Positions 22,480 through 33,906 of a DNA stretch of 64,000 bases are shown here, piece after piece. The notes under the pieces were generated by a model. It was given only the letters and a program-made list of their open reading frames with translations, was not told the origin of the DNA and made no database searches. Within the stretch, counting starts at the first letter, position 1. Each line of letters opens with the position of its first letter. Position numbers and translations under genes: made by a program. This DNA comes from Symbiodinium natans. Its lineage: Eukaryota > Sar > Dinophyceae > Suessiales > Symbiodiniaceae. The stretch lies in NCBI GenBank assembly GCA_905221605.1, contig CAJNDS010002299.1:160001-224000 (forward strand), written 5' to 3'.

Positions 22480-22857
22480 TCTACTAGTACTATTAGTAGC
22501 TAGGTTCACCATTTGCACTCCAAAGTTGAGGCCGCATGTTGGTGACATCGGAGTAGAAGGCATGACTACTTTTTGTTGGTCACGCCCTCCACTCAGGCTC
22601 AAAGGCTTTAATCCATGAGTTCCAATAGCAGAACTCGTGCCCCTGACCATGGCACATCCAGGAAATTCCTGACCTGACTGCACATGTGCTTGTTTTTTCT
22701 CCCACGTAGCTGGACGGACCGTGCTGTAGGGGATTCGGCGCACATGTTCTGAACGCCAGGGGACGAAGAGAAGTTCGCCACATGTATATCTGGGCAGGGT
22801 GGCATGCCCCACAGACTTTAAGCCTTTAAGATCCTTTAAGTCATTCCACATACGCAA
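22480..22857 (-). CDS. Open exon of about 125 codons, unrecognised
   Basis: A minus-strand frame is open from an ATG (MRMWNDLKDLKGLKSVGHAT) through LPRYTCGELLFVPWRSEHVR and VMPSTPMSPTCGLNFGVQMV to the trinucleotide stretch. The composition is protein-like throughout and a natural start is present. It has no family match. With the exon immediately upstream (22.85-23.07 kb, same strand) it may form one gene. Confidence 0.4.
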
Positions 22858-23080
22858 GGAGGGCCTGTCGCCTGGTGTATAGCGAGGAATGAAACTTGCT
22901 GCTGCACGCTACGAGTAGAACTTCTGTAGAGCAAGACTGGGCTGCAAGCACAGCCGAGTGCTGTTCAAAGTGTACCGCAGCGTTCACGGCTAGCCCGAGG
23001 GTACTCACTTGGAGTTTAACTTGTTTATCCTCTGGTTGCAGGCTGCTACCTCTGATTCTTAGGCTGTCTAGGATGCTTTT
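22850..23080 (-). CDS. Open exon, unrecognised
   Basis: The minus strand reads SILDSLRIRGSSLQPEDKQV then KLQVSTLGLAVNAAVHFEQH and SAVLAAQSCSTEVLLVACSS, an alternating hydrophobic pattern suggestive of beta strands. The upstream A10 run at about 23.08 kb probably marks intron sequence. No family is recognised. Confidence 0.4.
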
Positions 23081-23234
23081 TTTTTTCAACTGCTGCTAGA
23101 ATCTCAACCAACTCATTGAGATTTTGGATGGTCGGCGCCTGGTCTTATTGGTTCATGCTCTGCCCCGCTGTTGAACCCTACATGGCCGTACGATGAGCAC
23201 ATGCAGTAGAGGAATAACAATTATCATATAATAG

Positions 23235-23350
23235 CAATATATATATATATATATAAGTAAGTATATATATATATATATTGTAGATCTTATTAGACTTCTT
23301 ACATGCATGACATACATACATGCATAGATGCATCCATATATATATATATG
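23235..23350. repeat. (TA)n and ATGCATACA simple repeats
   Basis: Two TA tracts and CATACATACATGCATAGATG-type sequence. 23.35-24.2 kb holds no convincing gene. Confidence 0.85.
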
Positions 23351-23500
23351 TACATCCCTAGGCTTCCTTGCGTCCCAGGCTGTTTCTGTACCCTGGGGCA
23401 AGCCGAGTCTCGATGCGGCATCTAATGACAAGCTTCGTGAGCTGGCCACAACCGTCCACGGATGCGCGAGAGCGAGGGCAGTTCGGTTGGCAAAAAAAAC

Positions 23501-23518
23501 CCTCAACGAGTTGAGGGC
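23501..23518. other. Perfect short hairpin
   Basis: CCCTCAAC and GTTGAGGG form an 8-bp stem with a two-base loop after an A8 run. There is no adjacent gene for it to terminate, and its function is unknown. Confidence 0.4.
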
Positions 23519-24219
23519 TCAGGGTTTCGGGAGTGTTCTTGCTCTTGCTTGCTGATGCAAAACTTAAATTAAAGCTGTTGCTTCCACGCAAATTATTGCC
23601 ATGATTCTGGCTGCTTGTGCCATCTTGTGCCTGACATGTTCTTCAGACCCGAAGGCCACAATTAGGCCCTTTGGTTGGACTGCCTGCTTCTGTAAGATTC
23701 AGGCATCACGGCATGCAGACATGCAATTACAAGTTACAAGTACTCTCAGACACGGTATCTGCAAGACCCCACCGTGACAAGATAAGGTTTCGTGGAAGTT
23801 CAATGCTTACGAACGCAAACATATCTAACCTAGTGGCAACAGAGGATTTGCAGCAATAGCAGCTTCGAAAATTGAACCAGCCCCCAAGATTAATGAAGAA
23901 CTTTTCTCCCAACTTCAGGCTGTCTTTCACCATAAATCCATAAGTTCTCTGGAAATTGTATGCGGCATGACTATGATTAACAAAACGAACATGCATACAT
24001 TGACACAAATGTTAATGTGGATAGAGATAAATACAAGAAATAAATAAACACAAAAAAATATACACATATGTATGGTCACCCCCCCCCCTCCCCCGCACCC
24101 CCACCCTCCATGATGCACGCCTATGTTTGCTCTGTTTGTCTTTGTCTGAATACGTGCCTTTTCCTCGCTAAAATAAAGTGAAGACTGCACTCTGTTGTGA
24201 AGAGCTATGTGCTAAATTG

Positions 24220-24990
24220 GGCTTATCTAGGAATTACCCGCACTAATTGAGGAACTTGAGGAATTTAAATTTTTAGATAGGCCTAAAGTCTCCATTTGCG
24301 TCCTCAATTTCAGAAACTGATGCATATTTCGGAATTTAAGGAAAGTAAAGAATGTAGGCCTACTGCAAAATTCATCCGAAGGGAAGGCGAACAAGAGGAA
24401 TGAACATATTACCATTTGCTCACATTCTCTGAAATCCAAAGCTAGCCTTATCTTAGGAATTTAAGGATTTAGGGAGAGTTAAAATTTAATTACCTATAAA
24501 CGTGTATTTTCCTGAAGTTCCCAAATACCTCTTATCTTAGGAATGCATGGAGGTGTTTTCTTAGATAGGCCGCCTTCTTTGAATTCCTTCTCAAATCCTA
24601 GATTGAGTGAATTGAACGGCTTTTTTGCTTTCCGGATTTGCTTTTACATTCAAAATGGAACCTGAAATGACTTAAACTCCTGAAATTCGGGTGCATGCCG
24701 AATTCCGGGAATTCAGGAGTTTTGGCTTTACAAGATTCCGTGAACTACTAAACTACGATGGCTAATTCAAAACGTTGGGGAATTTAGCACTTCAAGACAA
24801 GCCTACACTCTTTAAATTAGGAAACTTGAAAATTTGCGGATACATTTTGAATGTACAATAACCTTGAACTCCTGAAATTCCTGAAGTTCCGAAATTAGGG
24901 CTTCTTGAGGACGTTGCTCTACATTCCGTAGAACGCCGTAGAATCTTAAAAATAAAGCCTAAATAATTTCTAACATTCAGGAAGTACATG
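24220..24990. repeat. AT-rich block of diverged repeats with GAATTC-type palindromes
   Basis: The block is markedly richer in A+T than its flanks. CTTATCTTAGGAAT recurs (about 24447 and 24531, weaker at 24224), TTAGATAGGCC recurs (24274 and 24561), and ACTCCTGAAATTC with its inverse GAATTCAGGAGTT form a hairpin at about 24677-24722, with further copies of CTCCTGAAATTC at about 24867 and 26030. No coding frame survives across it. Confidence 0.7.
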
Positions 24991-25232
24991 TTCAAAACAC
25001 TTGCCTAAATGCACAAATCTGTCCCGCACATGTAGAACATTATCTCGACAATCTTTTGTGCGCCATGCCCGAAAACAAAGACTGTTGTCTTGGTCAGCTC
25101 ACTCAAACCTGAAAAACGCAAACGGACGTAGTGGAAGCTGCGACGATGCTTCGAGATCCTGATCTTCGTGGGCTTCTGGGTTTCCTGTCACAAGTCTTTC
25201 CCTGAAACGAAGATCAAGGCTTCGAAGCACGA

Positions 25233-25454
25233 TTGGCCGATATTTCGCTTGGGAAAAATGGCGGATTCCGGCTGTTCAACGTCTTTCAACAGATTTCAGT
25301 GGCTTGGCGGAAGGCCCTTCCACTGAGCTTTGCACACAGTCAGGGCGGCAACACTGCAGCCTCCTTAGTGTCGATCTTCTTCTCCAACTTGTTCGGGGCA
25401 TCTGCGGACTCGCAGCGCCTGCGTCTCTTTCCCACGACCCAAGGCTTGATGTAA
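25233..25454 (+). CDS. Possible exon, strand uncertain
   Basis: The plus frame reads FRLFNVFQQISVAWRKALPL then TAASLVSIFFSNLFGASADS. The minus frame also gives an exon-like ESADAPNKLEKKIDTKEAAV. Only one can be real. It lies directly beside the MITE-like element. Confidence 0.25.
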   Translation: MADISLGKNGGFRLFNVFQQISVAWRKALPLSFAHSQGGNTAASLVSIFFSNLFGASADSQRLRLFPTTQGLM

Positions 25455-25460
25455 CAAAAT

Positions 25461-25564
25461 GGGGGGGGGTTTGCGATGTTGGGGGTATCTTACTGGGGTC
25501 CTTATTATAAGGGGATCCTACTATTTTTGGGCCTATATTATGGTCCCGTATCGTAAAACCCCAA
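25461..25564. mobile_element. MITE-like inverted-repeat element, about 104 bp
   Basis: The ends GGGGTTTGCGATGTTGGG and its partner CGTATCGTAAAACCCC form imperfect terminal inverted repeats. The interior GGGATCCTACTATTT and GGGGTCCTTAT match the copy at 55.51 kb. There is no coding capacity. The family relation is read directly from the sequence; the MITE interpretation is inference. Confidence 0.65.
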
Positions 25565-27068
25565 ATCACCGAGATGATCTCGCATGTGCAACCATAGAAA
25601 TTTTGGGTCGCATCCTGAGGTTGAAAGCGACACTTGCTTGGACTAAACCCGTAACATGTCAGCAGCCTTGAAGACACCAGAACAAACTTTTATCTACAAC
25701 TGCGCTAGCCCATCTGCTTACAGACGCTGGATGTTCTCGCTTAGTCACATTCGGATTGTCGTGCGCAGATCTTCATCCAGGGCCGCATAGTCAAACCTCG
25801 GAGCAAGCAGATGTTGCGCCCACGGCGGCTTCATGCACAGTCAGGTTCAGTACTATTGCCATGAAGGGCACGGGCATGGAAGCCCGGGTGTGGACGGTAC
25901 AGGTGCTTGGATGTTCGTGTGTACTCCCCAACATGGGCTCCTGACATCTGATCCCGCAAAGCCGTCACCAAAGGGCCAAGGATTTGGACTCGGCTACTGT
26001 TTTGTGGGCTGGGGCAGGCTGGGACTCCTGAAATTCATGAAGCAATCACGTGCCATGTGCCTGCAGTGCATGCCTGCCCGTAACTGTCCTGACTTGTGTG
26101 GCCCCCCAAGCCTTTTTCAGTGCTCTTGCTTCTGCGTACACCAGTAGCCCGAAAACGCTGCTCCAAAACGTGCCGGTACTTGGGTGAGAATGGCTTTTCT
26201 CTGTTTGGAAACTACAGCTCTGGTATGCTCGGGTTGAACAGGAATTGAAATTAAAGGCTTTCTAGAGGCATCTGTTTCAAGAATGGTAAAAAGAGAGCGG
26301 TCTAAGACCGCATGTTCCGACAAGATACGAAGCGAAACAAACCTACAGTACCACGTGAGAGTTTGCACTCACTTGCTTGCGCTGAGCTTCGCATAGCTTT
26401 GCTGTTGAAACGCCGGCCGGTCGCTTTTGATTCTGTCGGCAACAAGCGGCCAGGTACAACCAAACATGATCAAACATGAGCAGGCAAGATAACGGCTCGG
26501 ATACATGAGAAACAGGCCAGACCATGTCATACCATGCCCCCCATCTCCCTCCCTACCTTAGAGAGGAGCATTGGGCAGGGAGAATGGCTGAGTTAGGGTC
26601 TTTACTGGCGGCGATCCTGCGCGAGCTATGCATCAACCCTAAATAAACCCGACTGAGGAGCGCACAATTTCCGGTACCCTTTCCTGGTGGATATGCAGTA
26701 GATGCCTGAGGCGACCAGATCACAAGCCCAGGGTACCGGGAGCCCACTGATCCTCAAATTAATGGGCCTCCTGACAAGATAGGAGCAATTTTCAATATTT
26801 CTTAGGGGAGAAGGTGTTGGGCTCTCCGGGTGTTGAAGGAACTGGAAAATGGCATTCAGAGCAATTCAGATTCTCGGAACGTGGAGTCTCAAGGGCTTGT
26901 ATTTTCAGTGCCTCAGAGGATGACTTCGTAGGATTCCTTCTTCACCCCTCTCAAAAAGGCGGTTCCAGCTGCTTCCCGCACCACACAGTAAGCAACATTG
27001 CATGAGTGTGGTCGGCGATGTCTAGCCATTGCGTGAGCTCATGCCACTGCTACTGCCACCGCTGCTAC

Positions 27069-30000
27069 CTTCACAAGTGCCAAGTGAAGAATCAACAAAC
27101 TCAGTTCCCGTCGTTCCACGTCGTAAAGATCAGACAAGTCTTCCTTGACCTTGGCCACATGACGAAAACGACAGAGCCCGCACATACAGAATGTAGTTGA
27201 GGTCAGGCGTTTGAGACCGCATTCTCTAGAGTCCCCGGCGCTGGCAACGGTATCGCAAAGGATCTCCGCCCGGACGGTGTCGTCCAGTCCATCCTTCAAG
27301 CCTGGTGATGGCTTGGAGCGGCAGCATGAACAAAGGGCTCAGAATTGTCGAGGTCCTTCCGCAAATTTATTCTTTTGGGGTGTTTCAACTCTGGGCGCAG
27401 GCCACACAGGCTTTCGGCACAGGGTGTTGAATTAACGATTTAGGCTTTCTTGAACGCTCCTCTCGGCAACTTACAGCTGAAAGGTGCGTCTGAGTCGAAG
27501 GATTGCTCTCCTCATCTGTCCCGCGAGGGATGAAAAGAACCCTTCTCACAAGCTGCGGAGGAGTGCGTCCGATACCAGGCTGGCTTTCCTGCCGTTCTGA
27601 AGGGCCCTGTTTGGCTACCAGGCAGACAAGCGGCCGCGCGCATCCCAAACAAGCTGCTCTGCCATGAACTCTCGCCTGAACGCGCGTCTTCCGATTTGAG
27701 ATCAGACAATACGACAGGCCCCAAAGCCAAGAAGTGATTCACCTCAAAAAAGGCTGCAATTTTTGAAAATGATTCGGCACAACCAAGGTGCTCGATGTCC
27801 ACGTCCAGCTTATTTCGCACAACCACATAGGGCACCTCACCAGTCAGCCCGCGCCGAACAGAAGGGATTGGGGATCTAAGGGGGCATGCTGAAACTCCTT
27901 GAAGGTGCCATTCCATGAAGGTACATTTGTATATATGTGTTTATATGCATATACGACATATTCTGTACTTTACTATACTCACGGGTCGCGCGCCTTCCAG
28001 TGCTTCAGCTCGTCAAGTAGGAGCAGCTCCGCCTCCGCTATCTTGTTGTCCGTCATCCTGGGCTGGTCAATCACCAACAGGCACCACCAACGCGACAACA
28101 CACCCATAAGTCAGAACCCACTGTGGGGTTTAGGGTTTAGGGATGTTAGCTTATAGATATATTTGATAATGTTCAACAAGCAAGTGTGCATGACACGCAG
28201 CTGCACGATGTCCGCTTCAGAGGACTCTGATGCAATCTCCGGGCTACAAGATTGCGGGCAAGTGCTACAGGATTTCATATTGTAATAACTCAATATACAT
28301 ACACATCACAGAACCCCATCTAAACAGGACTATGGCGCCCGAGACCCACATGTTGCACTGCTGGGCCCTAGAAGCGCCCTGGTGATGCGCCAAGTCGCAC
28401 GACCACTAGGCCGAAATGCCGCATGCCCAGAAGTTTCCTCAAAGCATGCTCTTGCAAGTTTGGGGTTTCGACCCGCTCTCGCCCACCGCTGCCAAGGGTT
28501 TGGGTTGAGGGATATATCGAGAAAAACAGTTTGTAATGTGTATATCTTTACATATGGAGTATGCATAATATGTATGGTATGTAGTATAGATCGTTTATAG
28601 AATATAAACGTGTATATATATATATATACATGTTTATATGTTTTATGTATTTACATATTTATATATATATATATATGTGTGTGTGTGATATAATACTAGA
28701 TAACGTAAAAATATTTATTCACTTATCTGTGTGTATATCTATACTCTATACATATATAGATAAATAAATAAATAAATAAATATATATATATATAGAATGG
28801 TTATATAAAATACGGACGCAATTTGCTTTGTGTCTATATGCGGATGTAGATACTCAGCTTAAGTTTTGAGGGTTGATGAGGGGGTGAGGGTAAGATTCAG
28901 GCTAGGCTTGAGGGAGGCGAGCTGAGGACGTTCAGGATTCAAAGCTTCAGGGAGGGCTGAATCCTTCCAGGGATACGTCAGACTTTCGCGGAATGCTCGC
29001 GGTGTCGTGGACATGTAGATTTGATACAACTTCCTTACAAGAGCTGACGCGTTTGGCAACCTGTTCCAACCCCAACATATCGACTGCGCCAGGCTTCATG
29101 TAGGTCTCCGCGGGGTAGCCGGCGGCACCAAGAGGTGGCAGGTCCTTACAATTTAGGGTTAAGGGGGGTTTAGGGTTTAGGGTTTAGGGAGTTTGGAATT
29201 GCTTGGGTGATTCTCTGAGGGTCTGGGGGGTGTCTGGGGCTTTCGGAGTTTCTTGAAGCTGGCTGCACCCAAGTAGCCCAGAACATGCACGGTACATCGG
29301 ACCTTGGTGTCTCGAGATGTCACTTGGGCGTGTGAGGGCTCGGGACCTTTGAAAGGCTTGTCCGCGGGCTTGTGAGACATGCGTGGGCTGCGGATACATG
29401 TCACACGAGTTACTCTGCTCAAACTGCCGCATGACTACACACAGCAAAAGTGAACCAAACTGAAAAATGGCTGAGCGTGGCTGAACTCTCGGATCATGCT
29501 TGTCCTGCGAGCGGCTGAGTTGGGTAGACGTACGGGACGGGAGCTGTGGTCGTTGGGGGATCTGTCCTTAGTTTGACTGAGCTTTATGAATTCTCCCCTA
29601 TCCCTTCTCTAGTCAGGGCACACCACCAACGGGACCTTCTTATATGCCAGAGGCACCTTGTAGCATTCACGGCAAGGTCAACAAACGAAAGCTAAACAAA
29701 CCCGCTTGTGCTCCAACGATGTCAGGCTGGCAAAGACATCAACCCCCAGCTCAGCTCCACATGATTCACACTCAACGCTCCCCAAAATGAGAAAGCAGCT
29801 GTGAGCACGATGTGCTGGCAGGGTTCCTCGAAATGTCTAAATGTCTGCACATGCGACGCTGAGGCCTCTAAACGAATAAAAGCAGCCGGACATGCGACTG
29901 TGTTGGTTCGACCTTTCGACCTGGGCCCTCCACTGGCCACGTACTCTGACCCCTAAACTTGGCCTGGCTCGCTTTGGGTTTCTATAATGTATATAATATG

Positions 30001-30763
30001 TATATAAGGTTCACATTTATCCGGCAAGGAGGCGGTTGCTCGAAATCCAGGAACGCGCGGACAAAGGAAGACTTTCCGACACCTGAGGCGAACTTGCAAC
30101 CACTAAGATCAACTAAGGCACTCGGTTCCACACTTGAACACATTCCAAACTCCTAAACCCTACCTGAAACGAGTCAAGCGACATCCCGGAAGCAAGCATA
30201 GGTGTTGGTGTTAGTGGAACTGGCCTATGTAATTTCAAAGCTCTTCCTGCGTTGAAAGCGGCTCTGGTTCCCTGCAATGGCTATGATGAAGGCGTTCTGC
30301 TCCCTTGCATTTCGGAGATACTCCGGCACCTGAGCTTGCAGCCGATCTGTCAATGTCGTACAAAGTTTCGAGCGGCTTGCTTCTCCGAGTCTCATTCGCG
30401 GTTTGCACTCTGTTCATAAAGTCACGCGCTCAAGCAGAGTCCCCACTAGTCGACTGGGACCTCGCCAGGCCGTGTGCATCCTGTGTGTTGAACGGTGGGT
30501 CGGCAGAGCGGGACCGCGAAAAAGATATGCGAATGCAAATGATACAACTTTGGCCCCAAACAGGCTTCCACTCTGAATGGCTCTGTGGCGTGGGAACTTG
30601 TTGTGTGGCCTGCGAGCCCCAGATCAATGCACCCCTTTTCTGAAACATGCTGAAACCCAAAAAAGCGCCAGGGGCGCCAAGTAGGCCCTCGTCTGCTCGC
30701 CATAGGCCAGCGCAAGTTCACGCCGCGCGTCTTGGAAGGTCTTGAGAGCCCCCTGGCAGGCAT
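27069..30763 (-). CDS. IRG-like (immunity-related GTPase family) GTPase, copy 2
   Basis: The minus-strand exons carry the same order as copy 1. About 30680-30763 (ALKTFQDARRELALAYGEQT, an N-terminal helix). 30263-30329 (VPEYLRNAREQNAFIIAIAG) joins about 30030-30082 to give the P-loop GNQSVGKSSFVRAF. About 29090-29144 gives switch II DLPPLGAAGYPAETYMK. 27994 to about 28085 gives CLLVIDQPRMTDNKIAEAEL and LLLLDELKHWK. 27743-27835 gives VPYVVVRNKLDVDIEHLG with the G4 motif NKLD. 27240-27301 (LDDTVRAEILCDTVAS) joins 27069-27149 (VKEDLSDLYDVERRELSLL). The G3 glycine of DLPG is replaced (DLPPLGAAG), which may affect GTP hydrolysis or mark decay. The C-terminal DFPxL exon seen in copy 1 was not found; a helical candidate (VVREAAGTAFLRGVKKESYE) lies near 26.95 kb. 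Paralogue of copy 1 by exon lengths and sequence. Confidence 0.75.
27150..27239 (-). other. GC-AG intron, 90 nt, in copy 2
   Basis: Donor AGC|GCCGGG and acceptor CCAAG|GTCAAGG. Splicing gives EILCDTVASVKEDLSDL, which lines up with the unspliced EIVRDTLINVKEDLSIL of copy 1. Confidence 0.65.
27836..27993 (-). other. GC-AG intron, 158 nt, before the G4 motif
   Basis: The intron begins GCGCGCG after ..CACTGGAAG and ends GGTGAG before GTGCCCTAT. Splicing gives KHWKVPYVVVRNKLD, matching the contiguous KHWDVPFFMVRNKID of copy 1, which has no intron here. Confidence 0.7.
28128..28142. repeat. Short TTTAGGG tract
   Basis: Two TTTAGGG units, within or near an intron of GTPase copy 2. Confidence 0.75.
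28600..28800. repeat. (TA)n, (TG)n and (AAAT)n simple repeats
   Basis: Successive TA, TG and AAAT tracts in an intron of GTPase copy 2. Confidence 0.9.
29152..29190. repeat. Interstitial telomere-type repeat, TTTAGGG orientation
   Basis: Three to four TTTAGGG units plus a degenerate unit. The tract lies only about 10 bp from the acceptor of the switch II exon of GTPase copy 2, so it forms part of an intron. Confidence 0.85.
30083..30262 (-). other. GC-AG intron, 180 nt, at the same P-loop position as in copy 1
   Basis: The intron starts GCCGCT and ends CCTCAG on the minus strand. Splicing restores GNQSVGKSS. The exon before it is 67 nt, exactly as in copy 1, so intron position and phase are conserved between the paralogues although intron length differs. 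Confidence 0.7.
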
Positions 30764-31389
30764 CCTACTACATTAGACGGTATGAGATACTCTAGGCTCA
30801 TGTGAGTTTGGGACTTGTGTGGTTCGATAACGTTAGCTTCACAACATCACAGTGAAACACAGGTCTTGGGTTCCAGTGCGTAGGATTGGTTTGGAGAAGC
30901 TGCCACCGCTGCTTCAGGGTGCCCAAACACAAACCAAAGACGGGTGTCTTGAGGTCAGGTTCTATCCGAATTACAGTTGCGTTTCTGCTTGTCCTTTACA
31001 GTGATGGTCAACACTGAACAAGACGCGTCCGCCAGCATCTTTAGCATTCACTTCCTTTGAGAACAACTTCGAGGGAGACGCAGCACTGACACTCTAGCAG
31101 TCACTCAATAAATGACCAGCAGGGTGTGAAGCGTGGGAAGAAGTCGACTGAGCTGTGGGCTTTGTCTACACGTACGCACTACGCAGCCCTAAGACCCTAA
31201 TCCTCGTCTACATATCCAGGAGCCCACCCGCCTCCAACCGCTGCTTTGCTGATTGCACGATTTCAGGTGCCATGCGGTTCAAGAGAACCCCGGTGCTTTC
31301 CTTGGCAGAGCATCTTCGGTACAAAGTCTGGCCACCAGAGCATTTTAACATCTTGTTTAGGGTTGAGGCTGATGCAGCTTGCTGGTCCA

Positions 31390-31462
31390 CAGGTAAGGGC
31401 AGCACCCTGGCATCCACATAGTTCTCCGCCGCCCGAAGGAACATCTGCCTGGCTGCCTGAAC
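31390..31462 (-). CDS. Possible helical exon upstream of GTPase copy 2
   Basis: A pyrimidine-rich acceptor (TTTGCACAG followed by G) precedes VQAARQMFLRAAENYVDARV. A second minus-strand segment 31210-31290 reads MAPEIVQSAKQRLEAGGLLD. Both are amphipathic helices and could be 5' exons of GTPase copy 2 or of a separate gene. Joins are not established. Confidence 0.35.
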
Positions 31463-31502
31463 CTGTGCAAACGAGCCATGGAGTCAATGCGTTGGCAAAG
31501 GA

Positions 31503-31560
31503 AACCCTAAACCCTAAACCCTGAACCCTAAACCCTAAACCCTAAGCCCTAACCCTAAAC
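31503..31560. repeat. Interstitial telomere-type repeat, CCCTAAA orientation
   Basis: Eight CCCTAAA-type units with CCCTGAA and CCCTAAG variants, followed by a short GA tract. Confidence 0.9.
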
Positions 31561-31759
31561 GGACAGAGAGAGAGACAGAGAGCGAGCCTCAGTAGCTCTC
31601 AGCTTAAGGCTTTGGAGTCATTGGAGGTCACCCTGCAGGCTCATTTTGAAGCCTACCAAGCCTAAGAGACACATATGAGGAGAGGAGATGAGAGGAGTGT
31701 CAGAATATTCTTACTGTTGTTTTCTCTGATATTTCCTGGGAGGGTCCGATGAGAGAAGC

Positions 31760-31925
31760 CTCAAGAGACGCCATGGAGTCGCGAAGGACCAAGGAGTCGT
31801 TAGTCGCAGGATAATCCCAAAGCCCCCTCGCAACGAAGCTATGCGGATGGCATCTAAGAGAGCTTTAAATCCTAGGAACAGAAGACAGCCAAGCATTTCC
31901 AAGAGACTGATACCACGTTGACCAG
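31760..31925 (-). CDS. Possible membrane-segment exon
   Basis: The minus strand reads GISLLEMLGCLLFLGFKALL then DAIRIASLRGGFGIILRL, one probable membrane helix. It is unrecognised, with no splice joins established. Confidence 0.3.
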
Positions 31926-32639
31926 GTGAGAACGCGTTTCGCTCACGGATGTATTGGCCGCCAAGCTCCCTCCCCGACATGCGCAAAACACCCTCTGACC
32001 TCCTTCTCTGCCATGTCGGGCCGTGCGAGGCTGCGTCCTCCGCTGAGCCCCAGTAAGCTGCCTGGATTGCCGCCGGTGAAGACCTGGTTGCAGAGTCTCG
32101 GGGTTCTACGCTTGCTGTCTTTGCTTTGGGCTTGGCTCGAACAGTCGCTTGCTTCCGACCACTTCACCGCAAGGAAGTCCCGTCGTATGTGGGCCTCTTT
32201 TGGGGGATCTCTGTGCAAGGAGCCCTCCGTATCGGAATATCATAGACAACCCACGTCCTACCTTACTGTTCGGTTTGGGGATTTCGGTTTATCGGCTTAG
32301 GGCTTATACAGTCTTTTGGCGTCTCAACTGTGAGGATTCGCGTCGGATGACTGGCGGCCTTGCTTTCAGGTGGCTTCTGTGTTGAACGGAGCAACACCAG
32401 GGGAACCAGTCTGCTCGGCTACGAAACCGCATTTTTGGCCAAGCATCCCAGGACGCCAGGCCAAAGCTTGCAGCTAACCTTTCTCAGACGGTGAAAGCCA
32501 ACAGCAGTCGTCATCATAGTAATACTATACCAAGAACTACAGCAATAGTCAAAATGGTCAGAATCAAACGGCTCCCGCTTGTGCCAGGAGATCGATGGAC
32601 CGTCAACACCTATATGGCAATGGCCATTGGGAGTTTAGA

Positions 32640-32800
32640 GCCCTTCCAATCTGAGGGTAGTTTCATGGGCCCTTAACAAGGTCTCTAACCTCAGGGGTTC
32701 TGATGTATGGGCCCTTGGTGTGTGCAGGGTAGATAAGGGTATATAAGGGGTACAGTGCCCTTTTAAGGGCCCATATTGAGGGACACGTAACTGCCCTTAG
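32640..32800. repeat. GGGCCCTTAA-type inverted repeats
   Basis: ATGGGCCCTTAACAAGG, ATGGGCCCTTGG and CCCTTTTAAGGGCCCATA recur in both orientations within about 130 bp, so this stretch can fold on itself. No gene is visible. Confidence 0.55.
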
Positions 32801-33906
32801 ACGCAACAGGGCGGGGTATCTGTCGGGCTTGCGATCGAGCTGAAGTCCCCATGTTCGGCTCTGTGGCTGCTTGGACCATTGAGGCACACCTTCCAGGTGC
32901 CTTCTGTCAAGGAATACATAGGCCCTGAACTCTCATATTCCGAAAAGAACCCATGCGAATGCTAGAAACAAGACACACGAGTTCGAGAGAAAACAAGAGG
33001 GTGGGTTTAGGGTTGATATAGCGGTTAGGGGTTCAAATGCCAAGGAACACGATCTCCGTCGAGGAGAAATCCCCCGCTCCTGCCCTGAATGGAGAACAGG
33101 CGTTGAGTGGGCTGTTGTCCCCCGAGACCCAACCCCATGAATTTGAGGATTTGACTGGTTCATAGGTTCAGAGGCTCTAGTCGGGCAAAGAAAGTTTTTT
33201 GGCAACCAGCCTCAGCTGTGGGTTTTAACGAACGTCCGAAGCCCCGCTGGTTCCCGACGCCCACATGAACTCCGGCACCTTCGGGGCACCCGTGGCTGCA
33301 GCCGAACACGCAAAGCTTTCGGTGCAGGCCGCAGCGGAGCAAGCCTCCAGTAGGCAAACCGAGCGAATTTCTGAGATACTGAGATACTGACACATCCTCG
33401 GTCCGGGATCGAGGTGGAAAGTGGGGAGTAGCGTGACACAAGTGTGCACGTTCCGCATTCTTGTGACTCTACCAGCTGTAGTTAACATAACCATTGTACG
33501 GAGCCCCAAGCCGCGATGACCCTCTGCCTTGAAACTGTCGGCCGCTGGTGCCAAGCACCAAATGGCTCCATGGCGCTGTGCATCGGCACGGAATCCCAAG
33601 GGGGAGAAGGGATGAGAAGGGATGAGAAGGGGAGGGTTTGGGGATCCTGGAGGCTGAAGCTGAGGTCAAGATGTAGGAGGGCTTAAAGCTATTGACGCAG
33701 CATCTTTCGCAAGGGCGGCGACCACGAAAGCATATCTCGAGAGTTGCACATGCCTGAATTGGCGAGGGCGTCGGCAAGGCTGGTTGTTCTTCGTCTCGGC
33801 AACTGGAACGGGATATGACACATGAAACGCTAGCAGTCTGGAACGTGAACACCCCGTACTGAGAATTTGCACCGAATTTTCATCTCAGAGCACCTGACTC
33901 TACCTC

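Noticed and set aside
26814-26860. P-loop-like GSPGVEGTGKW on the plus strand
   Set aside because: It ends in GKW, not GKS/GKT, has no G3 or G4 motif downstream on that strand, and lies opposite the GTPase copy 2 orientation.
33225-33310. Possible third GTPase copy (KVPEFMWASGTSGA on the minus strand)
   Set aside because: It resembles the VPEYL exon only over a few residues; no P-loop, switch or G4 exon was found nearby.
33469-33852. 128-codon minus-strand open frame
   Set aside because: Ser/Pro/Arg-rich composition without coherent secondary structure; it includes a GGGATGAGAAGG direct repeat, so it is probably chance.
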